The notes: a model not told the origin generated them from the sequence alone. Positions 28,213 through 37,147 are shown, counted from the stretch's first letter. The stretch is 64,000 nt of DNA from Marinobacterium litorale DSM 23545 (GCF_000428985.1 NZ_AUAZ01000022.1:1-64000), one strand, 5' to 3'. A program made the numbers and translations.

Positions 28213-29694
28213 ATGTCTGTCATGTCACGTGAAGAGACTGAAGCGCTCATCAACGAAGTGCTCGAAGTCTATCCTGCAAAAGCTAAAAAAGACCGTTCCA
28301 AGCACCTGACTGCCAACGATCACGAAGTTGAACAGTCCAAGAAATGCATCACTTCCAACAAGAAGTCCCTGCCGGGTGTCATGACCATTCGTGGTTGTGC
28401 CTACGCGGGTTCCCGCGGTGTGGTTTGGGGTCCGATCAAGGATATGATCCACATTTCTCACGGTCCGGTCGGCTGCGGTCAGTACTCCCGTTCTGGTCGT
28501 CGTAACTACTACATCGGTACGACCGGTGTTAACGCCTTCGTTACCATGAACTTCACCTCCGATTTCCAGGAGAAGGACATCGTATTCGGCGGCGACAAGA
28601 AGCTGGCTAAGCTGATCGAAGAGATCGAGCAGCTGTTCCCGCTCAACAAGGGGATCTCCATCCAGTCTGAGTGCCCGATCGGTCTGATCGGTGATGACAT
28701 CGAAGCAGTCGCCAAGAAAGCAGCGGCAGCTACCGGCAAAACCGTTGTACCGGTTCGCTGTGAAGGCTTCCGCGGTGTTTCTCAGTCCCTGGGTCACCAC
28801 ATCGCTAACGACGCGATCCGTGACTGGGCGCTGGGTAAGCGTGATGATGACAACAGCTTTGAAACCACTCCTTATGATGTAGCCATCATCGGTGACTACA
28901 ACATCGGTGGTGACGCCTGGTCTTCCCGCATCCTGCTGGAAGAGATGGGTCTGCGCGTTGTGGCTCAGTGGTCCGGTGACGGCACCATCTCCGAGATGGA
29001 GCTGACCCCGAAGGTCAAGCTGAACCTGGTTCACTGCTACCGCTCCATGAACTACATCTCTCGTCACATGGAAGAGAAGTACGGTATTCCCTGGATGGAG
29101 TACAACTTCTTCGGTCCGACCAAGACTGACGAGTCTCTGCGTAAGATCGCTTCTTTCTTCGATGAAACGATTCAGAAGAAAGCTGAAGAGGTCATCGCCA
29201 AGTACAAGCTCGAATACCAGACAGTCATCGACAAGTACAAGCCGCGCCTGGAAGGCAAAAAAGTCATGCTGTACATCGGTGGTCTGCGTCCGCGTCACGT
29301 GATCGGCGCTTACGAAGATCTGGGTATGGAAGTGGTTGGTACCGGTTACGAGTTCGCTCATAACGATGACTACGACCGCACCATCAAGGAAATGGGTAAC
29401 GCGACCCTGATCTACGATGACGTGACTGGCTACGAATTCGAAGAATTCGTTAAGAAGATCAAGCCTGACCTGATCGGTTCTGGTGTTAAAGAGAAGTACA
29501 TCTTCCAGAAGATGGGTATTCCTTTCCGTCAGATGCACAGCTGGGACTACTCAGGTCCGTACCACGGCTACGATGGTTTCGCCATCTTCGCCCGCGATAT
29601 GGACATGACCCTGAACAACCCGTGCTGGAAGAAGCTTCAGGCTCCCTGGAAAGCAGACGCGGCTGAAGATTCCGCCGTTGCTGCCAGCGCCTGA
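28213..29694 (+). CDS. nifD: Nitrogenase molybdenum-iron protein alpha chain
   Basis: The 493-residue subunit that carries FeMo-co and shares the P-cluster with NifK. The P-cluster cysteines lie in [21 protein letters not shown] and [11 protein letters not shown]; the FeMo-co ligands are the cysteine near the middle ([12 protein letters not shown] region with the preceding VHCYRS) and the histidine of [15 protein letters not shown]. The start at 28213 follows AGGAGA. Codon bias is as strong as in nifH. Confidence 0.98.
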   Translation: MSVMSREETEALINEVLEVYPAKAKKDRSKHLTANDHEVEQSKKCITSNKKSLPGVMTIRGCAYAGSRGVVWGPIKDMIHISHGPVGCGQYSRSGRRNYYIGTTGVNAFVTMNFTSDFQEKDIVFGGDKKLAKLIEEIEQLFPLNKGISIQSECPIGLIGDDIEAVAKKAAAATGKTVVPVRCEGFRGVSQSLGHHIANDAIRDWALGKRDDDNSFETTPYDVAIIGDYNIGGDAWSSRILLEEMGLRVVAQWSGDGTISEMELTPKVKLNLVHCYRSMNYISRHMEEKYGIPWMEYNFFGPTKTDESLRKIASFFDETIQKKAEEVIAKYKLEYQTVIDKYKPRLEGKKVMLYIGGLRPRHVIGAYEDLGMEVVGTGYEFAHNDDYDRTIKEMGNATLIYDDVTGYEFEEFVKKIKPDLIGSGVKEKYIFQKMGIPFRQMHSWDYSGPYHGYDGFAIFARDMDMTLNNPCWKKLQAPWKADAAEDSAVAASA

Positions 29695-29791
29695 GTCGGC
29701 TGCTAAAGGTTCGCGGCGCATGCGTCGCGAACCCCACTACCCACTTTGACCCGTCAGTTCACAGATTAGTGGCGCGGGAGGAGAGAAAGAA

Positions 29792-31363
29792 ATGAGTCAG
29801 TCAGTTGATAACATCAAGCCGAGCTATCCGCTTTTCCTTGAAGATGACTACCAGGATATGCTGGCCAAAAAGCGCGATGACTTCGAAGAGAAGCATCCGC
29901 AGTCCAAAATCGACGAAGTATTCGAGTGGACAACCACCAAAGAGTATCAGGACCTGAACTTCCAGCGTGAAGCGCTGACAGTTAACCCGGCTAAAGCCTG
30001 TCAGCCGCTGGGTGCCGTTCTCTGCTCACTGGGCTTTGAAAAGACCCTGCCTTACGTGCACGGTTCCCAGGGTTGTGTTGCTTACTTCCGTACCTACTTC
30101 AACCGTCACTTCAAGGAGCCGATCGCAACCGTATCTGACTCCATGACCGAAGATGCGGCGGTATTCGGTGGCCAGAAGAACATGTTCGACGGCCTGGAAA
30201 ACGCCAAAGCACTGTACAAGCCGGAAATGATTGCCGTTTCCACCACCTGTATGGCAGAGGTTATCGGTGACGACCTGAACGCCTTCATCGGTAACGCCAA
30301 GAAGGAAGGTCACGTCGATCAGGACTACCCGGTTCCGTTCGCGCATACGCCGAGCTTCGTCGGCAGCCACACCACTGGCTGGGACAACATGTTCGAAGGT
30401 ATCGCACGTTACTTTACCCTGAACTACATGGAAGATAAGGAAGTGGGTAAGAGCGGCAAGCTGAACATCGTGCCGGGCTTCGAAACTTACCTGGGTAACT
30501 ACCGTGTCATGAAGCGCATGATGGCCGATATGGGCGTTGACGCGACCCTGCTGTCTGATCCTTCAGAAGTGCTTGATACGCCGGCTGATGGCCAGTTCCG
30601 CATGTACGAAGGCGGCACTACCATGGACGAGATCAAGGAAGCGCCGAACGCTCTGAACACCATCCTGCTGCAGCCGTGGCAGCTGGTTAAGACCAAGAAG
30701 TACGTGACCACCACCTGGAACCACGATGTACCCAAGCTCAAGATCCCGATGGGCCTGGAATACACCGATGAATTCCTGATGAAGGTTTCCGAGATCACCG
30801 GCAAGCCGATCGGTAAGACTCTGGAGCTTGAGCGTGGCCGTCTGGTCGACATGATGACCGACTCCCACACCTGGCTGCATGGCAAGAAGTTCGCACTTTA
30901 CGGTGATGCTGACTTCGTCATGGGTCTGACCAAGTTCCTGCTGGAGCTGGGTGCTGAGCCGATTCATATTCTCTGCAACCACGCTAACAAGCGTTGGAAG
31001 AAAGAGATGGAAGCGATTCTGGCCGAGTCTCCGTACGGTGCCGAGAGCGAAGTTCACATCGGTAAGGACCTGTGGCACATGCGTTCCCTGTGCTTCACCA
31101 ACAAGCCGGACTTCCTGATTGGTAACTCTTACGGTAAAGATATTTCCCGCGACACCCTGTACAAGGGCAAGGAGCACGAAGTACCGCTGATCCGTCTGGG
31201 CTTCCCGATCTTCGATCGCCACCACCTGCATCGTCAGACCACCCTCGGCTACGAAGGTGCTATGCAGATGCTGACCACCATCGTGAATGCTGTCCTGGAA
31301 CGTCTCGACGACGATACCCGTGGCATGCAGACCACCGACTTCAACTACGATCTGGTTCGTTAA
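29792..31363 (+). CDS. nifK: Nitrogenase molybdenum-iron protein beta chain
   Basis: The 523-residue partner of NifD in the alpha2-beta2 dinitrogenase. P-cluster cysteines are in PAKACQPLGAV, HGSQGCVAYFR and STTCMAEVIGDD, and the FNRHFKEP sequence is typical. It includes the N-terminal extension found in Mo-nitrogenase of the Azotobacter type. It starts 97 bases after nifD behind GGAGGAG. Confidence 0.98.
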   Translation: MSQSVDNIKPSYPLFLEDDYQDMLAKKRDDFEEKHPQSKIDEVFEWTTTKEYQDLNFQREALTVNPAKACQPLGAVLCSLGFEKTLPYVHGSQGCVAYFRTYFNRHFKEPIATVSDSMTEDAAVFGGQKNMFDGLENAKALYKPEMIAVSTTCMAEVIGDDLNAFIGNAKKEGHVDQDYPVPFAHTPSFVGSHTTGWDNMFEGIARYFTLNYMEDKEVGKSGKLNIVPGFETYLGNYRVMKRMMADMGVDATLLSDPSEVLDTPADGQFRMYEGGTTMDEIKEAPNALNTILLQPWQLVKTKKYVTTTWNHDVPKLKIPMGLEYTDEFLMKVSEITGKPIGKTLELERGRLVDMMTDSHTWLHGKKFALYGDADFVMGLTKFLLELGAEPIHILCNHANKRWKKEMEAILAESPYGAESEVHIGKDLWHMRSLCFTNKPDFLIGNSYGKDISRDTLYKGKEHEVPLIRLGFPIFDRHHLHRQTTLGYEGAMQMLTTIVNAVLERLDDDTRGMQTTDFNYDLVR

Positions 31364-31388
31364 TCGAGCACTGAGTCGAGTTGTAAAA

Positions 31389-31412
31389 AACCGGGGTCAT
31401 CAGACCCCGGTT
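31389..31412 (+). terminator. Strong stem-loop between nifK and nifT
   Basis: AACCGGGGTC and GACCCCGGTT pair perfectly (10 bp, ATCA loop), followed by GTTTCTCC. With a broken T run it looks like a partial terminator, likely lowering nifT-nifY expression relative to nifHDK and shielding the nifHDK mRNA 3' end. Confidence 0.6.
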
Positions 31413-31446
31413 GTTTCTCCACCTAGCCGTAAAGCCGGAGGCCTCC

Positions 31447-31659
31447 ATGCCTAACGTAATGATCCGTAAAGACAACGAGGGCAAGATGACCCTCTACGTC
31501 GCCAAAAAGGACCAGGAAGACGAAATCGCCAGCATTGAATTTGAAGGCGATGACAAATGGGGCGGCTTGATCGAGCTGACCGATGGTACCAAGTACTTTA
31601 TCGATCCCCTTGATACGACTCCCAAACTCCCGATTACCTTGCGCGCGCGCAGGGGATGA
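31447..31659 (+). CDS. nifT: NifT (FixU) protein
   Basis: Small 70-residue protein starting MPNVMIRKDNEGKMTLYVAKK, the NifT/FixU sequence. Function is not established and mutants in other species usually fix nitrogen. ATG 31447 follows GGAGG; the open frame upstream to 31411 would enter the stem-loop and is not used. Confidence 0.93.
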   Translation: MPNVMIRKDNEGKMTLYVAKKDQEDEIASIEFEGDDKWGGLIELTDGTKYFIDPLDTTPKLPITLRARRG

Positions 31660-31669
31660 GGTGACTGAT

Positions 31670-32389
31670 ATGGCTGCAGATAAACTTTCCCCCGAAGTTG
31701 CTCTGCGTATCGGTTTGGCAGCGCGTGCGCTGCCCGACACAGATGCGAAACGTCTGATGACTGTCCTGGTTGATGCCTGCGGTTTACCGATCACGCCGAC
31801 TAAGCTGGGTCGCCTGAAAGTGCCCAAGCTGAAAGCGGCGGCTGATGGCGAACTCGCGGAGATCGAAGTTCAACACCTCAAGGCAGCACTCAATCTGCTC
31901 AAGGGTATTGGCGTCAAAATGGATCAGGCTGAAGAGCCTCTCCCCGATACACAGCCGTATAGCGAAGGCGATATGCCCGGGTCTATCCGTGTAGCCTGCG
32001 CTTCCAACCACGACACCCAAATCGACGGTCATTTCGGCTCCTGTGCCCGGTTCCTGGTCTATCAGGTATCGGACAGTGAAAGCCGTTTGATCGATGTCCG
32101 CGCCGCGGGACGCCCGCCCGAGGAAGAGGACAAAAACGCTTACCGTGCCGATCTGATCAAGGATTGTCAGTTGCTTTACACCGTTTCGATCGGTGGACCG
32201 GCGGCTGCCAAGATCGTACGCGCCGGGATTCACCCGGTGAAAATGCCCAACAGCGGAGAAGCCGGAGAAACCATGGAAACCCTGAAAGGGGTGATCGGCA
32301 CTAATCCGCCACCCTGGCTTGCAAAGGTCATGGGCTTCAAAGCGGAAGAGCGGGTGCGCTTCGCCACCGAAGAGGAGGAAACCGCATGA
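31670..32389 (+). CDS. nifY: NifY, dinitrogenase/FeMo-co binding protein
   Basis: A 239-residue protein with an N-terminal helical domain (about 5-95) and a C-terminal NifX/NafY-like cofactor-binding domain (about 105-215, with CASNHDTQIDGHFGSCARFLVYQV). NifY binds apo-dinitrogenase and helps FeMo-co insertion. ATG 31670 is 8 bases from GAGG; the open frame upstream overlaps nifT and is not the start. It overlaps the next gene by 4 bases. Confidence 0.92.
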   Translation: MAADKLSPEVALRIGLAARALPDTDAKRLMTVLVDACGLPITPTKLGRLKVPKLKAAADGELAEIEVQHLKAALNLLKGIGVKMDQAEEPLPDTQPYSEGDMPGSIRVACASNHDTQIDGHFGSCARFLVYQVSDSESRLIDVRAAGRPPEEEDKNAYRADLIKDCQLLYTVSIGGPAAAKIVRAGIHPVKMPNSGEAGETMETLKGVIGTNPPPWLAKVMGFKAEERVRFATEEEETA

Positions 32390-32661
32390 TTACAGAAGAC
32401 GTTTTGAATGAGATCTGTGATTTCGCCTCTTCCCAAGTGATTGGCGAGGAGCTGGTCGCTGAACTGCGCATCAAGTACCCGGACTACCACTTTACCTGGT
32501 GCTTTGATGACGACATTGGTGCCACCGCCAAGCCCTGGGCCGAGCGCCCCACGTTCAACCTGTATCTGGTGAACTCCGCGGACCACTGCTCCAAGTTGTC
32601 CAACGATCCGGGCTCTGCATCCGGCATTGTCGTGGCTGAGGTAATTGCCGATGACGACTGA
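32386..32661 (+). CDS. DUF6129-type nif-associated small protein
   Basis: Acidic 91-residue protein (ITEDVLNEICDFASSQVIGEE, then YPDYHFTWCFDDDIG), matching the small ORF found between nifY and lrv in Azotobacter. Function unknown. It overlaps nifY by 4 bases and lrv by 11 bases, so all three are translationally coupled. Confidence 0.8.
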   Translation: MITEDVLNEICDFASSQVIGEELVAELRIKYPDYHFTWCFDDDIGATAKPWAERPTFNLYLVNSADHCSKLSNDPGSASGIVVAEVIADDD

Positions 32662-33412
32662 TCGTAACGACGGCGATCTCACGCCGGTCGCCGATTGTCG
32701 TTTTTGTCGTTACAAGACCGATCTGCTGCTATCCGGGCGCTGTGTGCCCGGAGATATCTGCATTGCTGCACATAGTGGGCGGCAGATCGACCGCTTCCTG
32801 CGCATCAACCCGCACCTGGCGATCTACTACCTGCAGGACTCCTTCTGGGAAAGGCGCGCCATCGCCGTTCGCTACGCGCCCCTTGAAGCACTGGACAAGC
32901 TGATCCGCGACCCGGACGAAGCCGTCCGTCGTGCTGTGGCTTACCGTTTGCCCCGCGAAAAGCTGCTCGCGCTGGTAGAGGACGAAGACCGGGAAGTTCG
33001 CATCACCGTGGCTGACCGTATTCCGCCTGAACATCTGGAAAAGCTGGCGGACGACCCCGACTACCTGGTCCGTGCCTATGTGACCCAGCGCCTGCCGCAG
33101 GGCCGCCTGTTCCGCATGATCCGTGATCCCGATCGGCAGGTCCGTAAACTGGTCGCCCGCCGTCTGCCGGAAGTCAGCCTGGGGCTGATGATGAACGACC
33201 CGGAAGCGGAAGTACGCCGCATAGTGGCGGATCGTCTTGAAGGCGACGCTGTTGTGCCCATGCTGAAGGATGATGACTGGACCGTGCGTCTGGCCGCCGC
33301 TCTTGATGCACCGCTTGAAGCACTGGAAGCACTCAGGGATGATCCTGATCCAGAGGTTCGTGATCTGGTTGCAACTCGGCTGAAAGATGCAGGGGAGAAG
33401 GGTAGCGACTGA
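32651..33412 (+). CDS. 4Fe4S-containing leucine-rich-repeat-variant protein (LRV)
   Basis: The 253-residue protein has an N-terminal four-cysteine cluster site (CRFC, then CVPGDIC) followed by about eight 24-residue LRV repeats with the D-x-D/E-x-x-V-R pattern (for example DPDEAVRRAVAYRLP and DDPDYLVRAYVTQRLP). The Azotobacter orthologue has a known helical superhelix structure but no known function; a scaffold role near nitrogenase assembly is inferred. ATG 32651 is preferred to TTG 32645. It is the last gene before the inserted block. Confidence 0.92.
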   Translation: MTTDRNDGDLTPVADCRFCRYKTDLLLSGRCVPGDICIAAHSGRQIDRFLRINPHLAIYYLQDSFWERRAIAVRYAPLEALDKLIRDPDEAVRRAVAYRLPREKLLALVEDEDREVRITVADRIPPEHLEKLADDPDYLVRAYVTQRLPQGRLFRMIRDPDRQVRKLVARRLPEVSLGLMMNDPEAEVRRIVADRLEGDAVVPMLKDDDWTVRLAAALDAPLEALEALRDDPDPEVRDLVATRLKDAGEKGSD

Positions 33413-33990
33413 GCTGCCTTCTTCTTTTGCGTTTTAGCTCCCTTTAAATCTGGTTATACCTTCGCCTTCTGTCTTCGTAAGCCAGTGCCGGTTTCGCCGC
33501 GTGGCGAGTCAAGGGACTTGTGCGGACAAGTCCCTTAACAATCCCAAGCCGCCCCTCAGTTTGACCCGCTCCGCGGGTTTCCCTGCGCGTCTCGCCTGAA
33601 AGAGCGGGACAGGCAACTCGCTCCTTTGTCGCTCAAACATCCTGTCCCTTGTTTCTCTTTCAGCCTGCGATGCTCGGCTGCACTGAAGGGGAGTAGGGCT
33701 GCGGTTAGCTTGATGGGGCGCGATTCCTTCTTGCTCGTTTTGTCATTGGCTTATGCGTATTTTTGACTGGAAACGCGGTGTAAATTGGTCCAGTATCAAG
33801 GCATTAAGGAACTGCCGGTGCGTGATAGTGCGCACGGCGCTGCATCAAAACGCGCATGCTTGTTTTCATCGGAAGAGAATGGCTGTGGTACCTAGATTTC
33901 CCTTTCTCTTCAATTGATTAGCGTAGCTGTCCGGAACTCAGCACTGCGTGTGAATGCGCATGCGCAGTATTAAAACTGTTAAGCTCTATT
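33413..33990. other. Non-coding, highly structured left flank of the inserted block
   Basis: No gene is visible. It holds three strong inverted repeats: AAGGGACTTGT/ACAAGTCCCTT with a 4-base loop (33511-33536), ACCCGC/GCGGGT (33564-33578), and a long composite hairpin in which CTGAAAGAG pairs with CTCTTTCAG and GGGACAGG with CCTGTCCC (33596-33663). From about 33740 the sequence turns AT-richer. GTTAAGC at 33978-33984 fits the right core of an attC site, but no left core is recognisable before it. The composition differs from the flanking nif genes. Confidence 0.6.
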
Positions 33991-34007
33991 GTTGCGTGGT
34001 GCGCAAC
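33991..34007. promoter_or_regulatory. Probable higBA operator
   Basis: GTTGCG-TGGTG-CGCAAC, a perfect 6-bp inverted repeat 16 bases before higB, where HigA or the HigBA complex would bind for autorepression. Confidence 0.5.
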
Positions 34008-34023
34008 GTGCTAGCATTCCCTC

Positions 34024-34302
34024 ATGATTAAATCATTCCGTCACAAAGGACTGAAACGGTTCTACTCGACTGGCAACACGTCTGGCATACAGCCTGATCA
34101 CGCCAAGAAACTGCGTATGCAGCTGGCTGCTCTGGATACAGCCACTTCGGTGGAAGACATGGACATTCCTGGTTTCCGGCTTCATCCATTGAAGGGCAAA
34201 GACAAAGGACGGTGGTCGATTCGGGTCAACGGAAACTGGCGCATGACGTTCGAATTTCAGGACGGCAACGCCTACATTCTTGATTATGAGGATTATCACT
34301 AA
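34024..34302 (+). CDS. higB: HigB-type toxin (RelE/ParE fold)
   Basis: Ribosome-dependent mRNA interferase of 92 residues: MIKSFRHKGLKRFYSTGN at the N-terminus, LHPLKGKDKGRWSIRVNGNWRM in the core and DYEDYH at the end, all typical of HigB. Toxin before antitoxin is the normal higBA order, and the stop overlaps the higA start by one base. HigBA is a common passenger of integron cassettes. Confidence 0.92.
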   Translation: MIKSFRHKGLKRFYSTGNTSGIQPDHAKKLRMQLAALDTATSVEDMDIPGFRLHPLKGKDKGRWSIRVNGNWRMTFEFQDGNAYILDYEDYH

Positions 34303-34595
34303 TGACTATGCATAATCCGCCGCATCCTGGTGAATTCATTCGGGAGGTGTACCTGGAGCCTTTCGGTATCAGTTCCCGTCAGCTTGCTTCCAGTCTGGGG
34401 GTCTCTCCCTCCACTTTGTCTCGGCTGCTCAAAGGGGATAGTGGTATTAGCCCGGAAATGTCGCTTCGGCTATCCAAGGTTCTCGGACGTTCTCCTGAGA
34501 GTTGGTTGGCGATGCAGGATATGTACGATCTATGGGTGGCCCGCAACACGGTCAACCTGGATGGAATCCATCCCTTGGACTTCGATGCAGCTTAA
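34302..34595 (+). CDS. higA: HigA-type antitoxin
   Basis: XRE-family helix-turn-helix protein of 97 residues with HPGEFIREVYLEPFGIS and QLASSLGVSPSTLSRLLKG. It neutralises HigB and represses the operon through the inverted repeat at 33991. Its TAA stop lies inside the left core (GCTTAAC) of the attC-like site that follows, as is common at cassette ends. Confidence 0.92.
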   Translation: MTMHNPPHPGEFIREVYLEPFGISSRQLASSLGVSPSTLSRLLKGDSGISPEMSLRLSKVLGRSPESWLAMQDMYDLWVARNTVNLDGIHPLDFDAA

Positions 34596-34661
34596 CCAGT
34601 GGCTGTTGCCGGACGCGCCTCCGCTGGCACTCCGGCACGCCGCAAAGCCAGGGCGTTAAAT
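34590..34661 (+). mobile_element. attC-like recombination site 1
   Basis: Left core GCTTAAC (fits RYYYAAC) and right core GTTAAAT (fits GTTRRRY) are 72 bases apart outside to outside. Inside, TGGCT pairs with AGCCA and TGCCGG with CCGGCA, so the single strand can fold as attC sites do. It ends the higBA unit. Confidence 0.65.
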
Positions 34662-34915
34662 CAGTAGTGATACCGGAGTTGGGCGATAAGCAAAGCGTCA
34701 TCCGTGATTTTGTAAACTATTCGGTGTTCTTCATTGATCCGGCGAGACCAGTATCCGGCGAGGCTGTGTTTGAGGGGCTCTGGTTTGCCAACACCTTCGC
34801 AGGGCTCTCGCTTGATCTCTTTGATCAGCTTGTTGATTCGGTTAAGAATCTTTTTGTCGGTTTTCTGCCAGTACAGATAGTCTTCCCAGGCGTGCTCGGA
34901 GAAGATGAGTTTCAT
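34661..34915 (-). CDS. yoeB: YoeB-type toxin
   Basis: Txe/YoeB-family ribosome-dependent mRNA endonuclease, 84 residues. The sequence MKLIFSEHAWEDYLYWQ, the core GKPEPLKHSLAGYWSRRI and the C-terminal LRYHY with its catalytic histidine are all present. It overlaps yefM by 4 bases. The pair runs against the direction of its neighbours, which is possible because toxin-antitoxin cassettes carry their own promoter. Confidence 0.93.
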   Translation of the reverse strand: MKLIFSEHAWEDYLYWQKTDKKILNRINKLIKEIKREPCEGVGKPEPLKHSLAGYWSRRINEEHRIVYKITDDALLIAQLRYHY

Positions 34916-35163
34916 TCAAGAAGTTCCTTTTCTTGACCATCGCCTTGCTCCAGCTCGGCAACGGATTCCAGCAAACGCCGTGCGTTTTTTGGTGCGCGCA
35001 GAAGGTATGCAGTTTCTTGCAGCGCCTCGTAGTCTTCCAGGGAGATCATTACTACTGACGGCGATTTGCTCCGGGTGATGATGACAGGTGAATGGTCTTC
35101 ACAGACCTGCTCCATGGTTTTTGCTAGATTGGTTCTGGCGGCTGTGTAGCTAATGGCATCCAT
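34912..35163 (-). CDS. yefM: YefM-type antitoxin
   Basis: Phd/YefM-family antitoxin of 83 residues: DAISYTAARTNLAKTMEQV and VMISLEDYEALQETAYLL. It binds YoeB and represses its own promoter. ATG 35163 begins the conserved part; the frame open to 35226 would enter the operator and attC region and is not used. Confidence 0.93.
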   Translation of the reverse strand: MDAISYTAARTNLAKTMEQVCEDHSPVIITRSKSPSVVMISLEDYEALQETAYLLRAPKNARRLLESVAELEQGDGQEKELLE

Positions 35164-35172
35164 AAGGTTGTT

Positions 35173-35202
35173 CCTGTACAGGATTCTGTTCATGGACAGA
35201 AT
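35173..35202. promoter_or_regulatory. Probable YefM operator
   Basis: Two adjacent palindromes: CCTGTACAGG (35173-35182), containing the TGTACA core that YefM binds in E. coli, and ATTCTGT-TCATGG-ACAGAAT (35183-35202). They lie directly upstream of yefM. Confidence 0.65.
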
Positions 35203-35217
35203 ACCGTACGCCACAGA

Positions 35218-35295
35218 ATTTAACAATCGGCTGCACAGCGACCGACTTTCCGCCGCTTCATGACTCCAAACCGGCGCGTGAGCTGGACGTTATTT
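35218..35295 (+). mobile_element. attC-like recombination site 2
   Basis: Left core ATTTAAC fits the consensus; right core GTTATTT keeps GTT but deviates in two bases. Length 78 bases. Its interior shares a GACCGACTTTCCGCC stretch with site 3, and GGCTGCAC can pair imperfectly with the facing GTGAGCT. It ends the yefM-yoeB unit. Confidence 0.5.
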
Positions 35296-35311
35296 CTTTT
35301 GAGGTATAACT

Positions 35312-35794
35312 GTGCTAAGCGATAGACAGAAAAAGTATCGAGACCGCGCTAACCGTGCGCGACGAGAGCTTCTTAAAGAACAGGAGAAATTTCGCGCGAT
35401 TTCGGATGGCTCAGGGAAACGCTACCGGGTGTGCGTTGACTTTGTGCTTAGCGGTGCTCCAGAAAAAGCAGTCGAGTTCTTGAACTGGTTCGAGACAGAG
35501 TTTCCGGATGACGTTGGTGAGCCCGCGTTTCTATTATATGCTGCGTTGGCCTACTACCGGGTGGGGGCTTTGGGGAAAGCGCAGGGATACCTACTGGATA
35601 CGATGTTAAGCAACATATACCTACTTCCCTATTTGTTTTCGCGACCAATTCCCAAACAAGACATGTGGCACTCATCTAATTGGGCACAGCCAGACTACAT
35701 CGAGAACATTAAAGAACTTCTCGAAGGGCCAACTAGTCAAGAGCGGCAGTGGTTCCAAGAGCGGTTCGAGGATGAACGCTTCACGAGCATTTGA
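35312..35794 (+). CDS. Unknown cassette protein, TPR-like
   Basis: A 160-residue protein starting at GTG 35312 behind GAGGT. It has a basic helical N-terminus (DRQKKYRDRANRARRELLKEQ) and a helical middle (GEPAFLLYAALAYYRVGALGKAQGYLLD) that resembles a tetratricopeptide pair. I do not recognise a family. It lies alone between attC-like sites 2 and 3, as a one-gene cassette would. Confidence 0.65.
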   Translation: MLSDRQKKYRDRANRARRELLKEQEKFRAISDGSGKRYRVCVDFVLSGAPEKAVEFLNWFETEFPDDVGEPAFLLYAALAYYRVGALGKAQGYLLDTMLSNIYLLPYLFSRPIPKQDMWHSSNWAQPDYIENIKELLEGPTSQERQWFQERFEDERFTSI

Positions 35795-35905
35795 AGCAAG
35801 TACATAGAAACATTTCACGCATTACAGCATGTGAAAGATTTGGATTCCCGCGGTCGTATTCTTAAGGGGTGGCGGGACTATGTTTCTTCGTCTCGTGCAA
35901 ACGAG

Positions 35906-35983
35906 ATATAACCAGTGGCAGCACGCTGACCGCTTTTCCGCCATGCTGGGGCTCTGAATCGGCACATGTGCCAAGCGTTAGAG
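35906..35983 (+). mobile_element. attC-like recombination site 3
   Basis: Left core ATATAAC and right core GTTAGAG each differ from consensus at one position; length 78 bases, the same as site 2. It begins AACCAGTGGC like site 1 and shares GACCGCTTTTCCGCC with site 2. TGGCA pairs with TGCCA and CAGCA with TGCTG. Confidence 0.6.
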
Positions 35984-36000
35984 AAATTTAGTGATGGAAA

Positions 36001-36330
36001 ATGACCCACAAGAATCTTCATAAATTATGTGACATTGCTACGGAAGCGCATACTCGTTTTCAGAATGAGATAAAGGATATTGATCCGATCGTTGGGGTCA
36101 GCAAAAGCATGCGCGCTAGCGGTGTACCTGCGGACGTGATGACGATAGATTGCCTGAAGAATGGAAAAAGAATCATATTAATATTACATGACGATAAACC
36201 AGATACTATTAACTACCAATTCGCTTGGCGCGACAGAGATTTTGATAATGAATTTACAGAAATATCCTTTGATGATCTTACGGAGAGTGTTTTTTTAGAT
36301 TGGATGAAACGCTATTTTGTCGAGCACTAG
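36001..36330 (+). CDS. Unknown cassette protein
   Basis: A 109-residue acidic protein (NLHKLCDIATEAHTRFQNEI, later IILILHDDKPDTINYQF). Its DNA is clearly AT-richer than the nif genes, with runs such as ATCATATTAATATTACATG. ATG 36001 lies 18 bases after the attC-like site 3 core. No family recognised; a C-terminal FDDLTESVFLDWMKRYF amphipathic part is the only visible feature. Confidence 0.6.
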   Translation: MTHKNLHKLCDIATEAHTRFQNEIKDIDPIVGVSKSMRASGVPADVMTIDCLKNGKRIILILHDDKPDTINYQFAWRDRDFDNEFTEISFDDLTESVFLDWMKRYFVEH

Positions 36331-36381
36331 ACGACGAGCGGCTGGTGAAAGTTATAGGGTAATGGAGGCACAGAAAGTAGC

Positions 36382-37071
36382 ATGAAGACCATAGGACTGA
36401 TCGGTGGGATGAGCTGGGAGAGCACAGTCGGCTACTACAGAGAAATTAACGAACGGGTCAAGAACTCCCTGGGCGGGCTTCATTCGGCGAAAATCGTTCT
36501 CCACAGTGTCGATTTTGATCCGATTGAAAAGCTCCAGCATAAGGGGGATTGGGCGGGCACGGCTGAGATACTTATCGGCGCTGCCAAAAGTGTAGAGGCC
36601 GCTGGTGCTGATTTTGTGCTGATCTGTACTAACACCATGCATAAGGTCGCGCCAGATATTGAGCGGAGTATTAACATACCCCTCCTGCATATCGCGGATG
36701 CTACGGCTGAACTGCTTGTGAAGGACGGGGTTAAAAAGGTGGGGCTGCTAGGCACGGCGTTTACCATGGAGCAGGATTTTTACAAAGGCCGCCTGTCTGA
36801 AGAGTATGGCCTTGAAGTTGTCACACCCGGTGAGGCGGATCGAAAGCGGGTGCATGAAATAATCTATAACGAGCTTTGCCTGGGGACTATCAATCCCGAG
36901 TCTCGGCAAGAGTACCTGCGTATTGTTAACGAGCTGTCAAAATCCGGCGCTGATGCAGTTATTCTGGGGTGTACTGAAATCGGTATGTTAATCACGCAGG
37001 CCCATACTGATATTCTACTGTATGATACGACAGCCATCCATGCCGCAAAGGCGGTAGAGTGGGCAATATAG
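36382..37071 (+). CDS. Aspartate/glutamate racemase family protein
   Basis: A 229-residue protein of the YgeA/RacX type, a cofactor-independent racemase. Both catalytic cysteines are present, in LICTNTMHKVAP (about 80) and VILGCTEIGMLI (about 196), and the N-terminal IGLIGGMSWESTVGYY is typical. Substrate range of the group is broad (aspartate, lysine, arginine and others), so no symbol is given. D-amino-acid production can matter for peptidoglycan or biofilm, by inference. Confidence 0.88.
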   Translation: MKTIGLIGGMSWESTVGYYREINERVKNSLGGLHSAKIVLHSVDFDPIEKLQHKGDWAGTAEILIGAAKSVEAAGADFVLICTNTMHKVAPDIERSINIPLLHIADATAELLVKDGVKKVGLLGTAFTMEQDFYKGRLSEEYGLEVVTPGEADRKRVHEIIYNELCLGTINPESRQEYLRIVNELSKSGADAVILGCTEIGMLITQAHTDILLYDTTAIHAAKAVEWAI

Positions 37072-37147
37072 CTATTAAATCAAGGAGGGATTTAAGCTTG
37101 GCTAAAATTGTCCGCCGAGTCGAGCGTTATATTCCATGGAGGGAAAT

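Noticed and set aside
28225-29538. Long open frame of 437 codons antisense to nifD
   Set aside because: It exists because nifD uses a narrow codon set that avoids stops in this frame. The translation has no family resemblance, and nifD is certain.
36331-36381. Possible attC-like site after the 109-residue ORF (GTTATAG at 36351)
   Set aside because: No acceptable left core and no self-complementary interior; at best degenerate.
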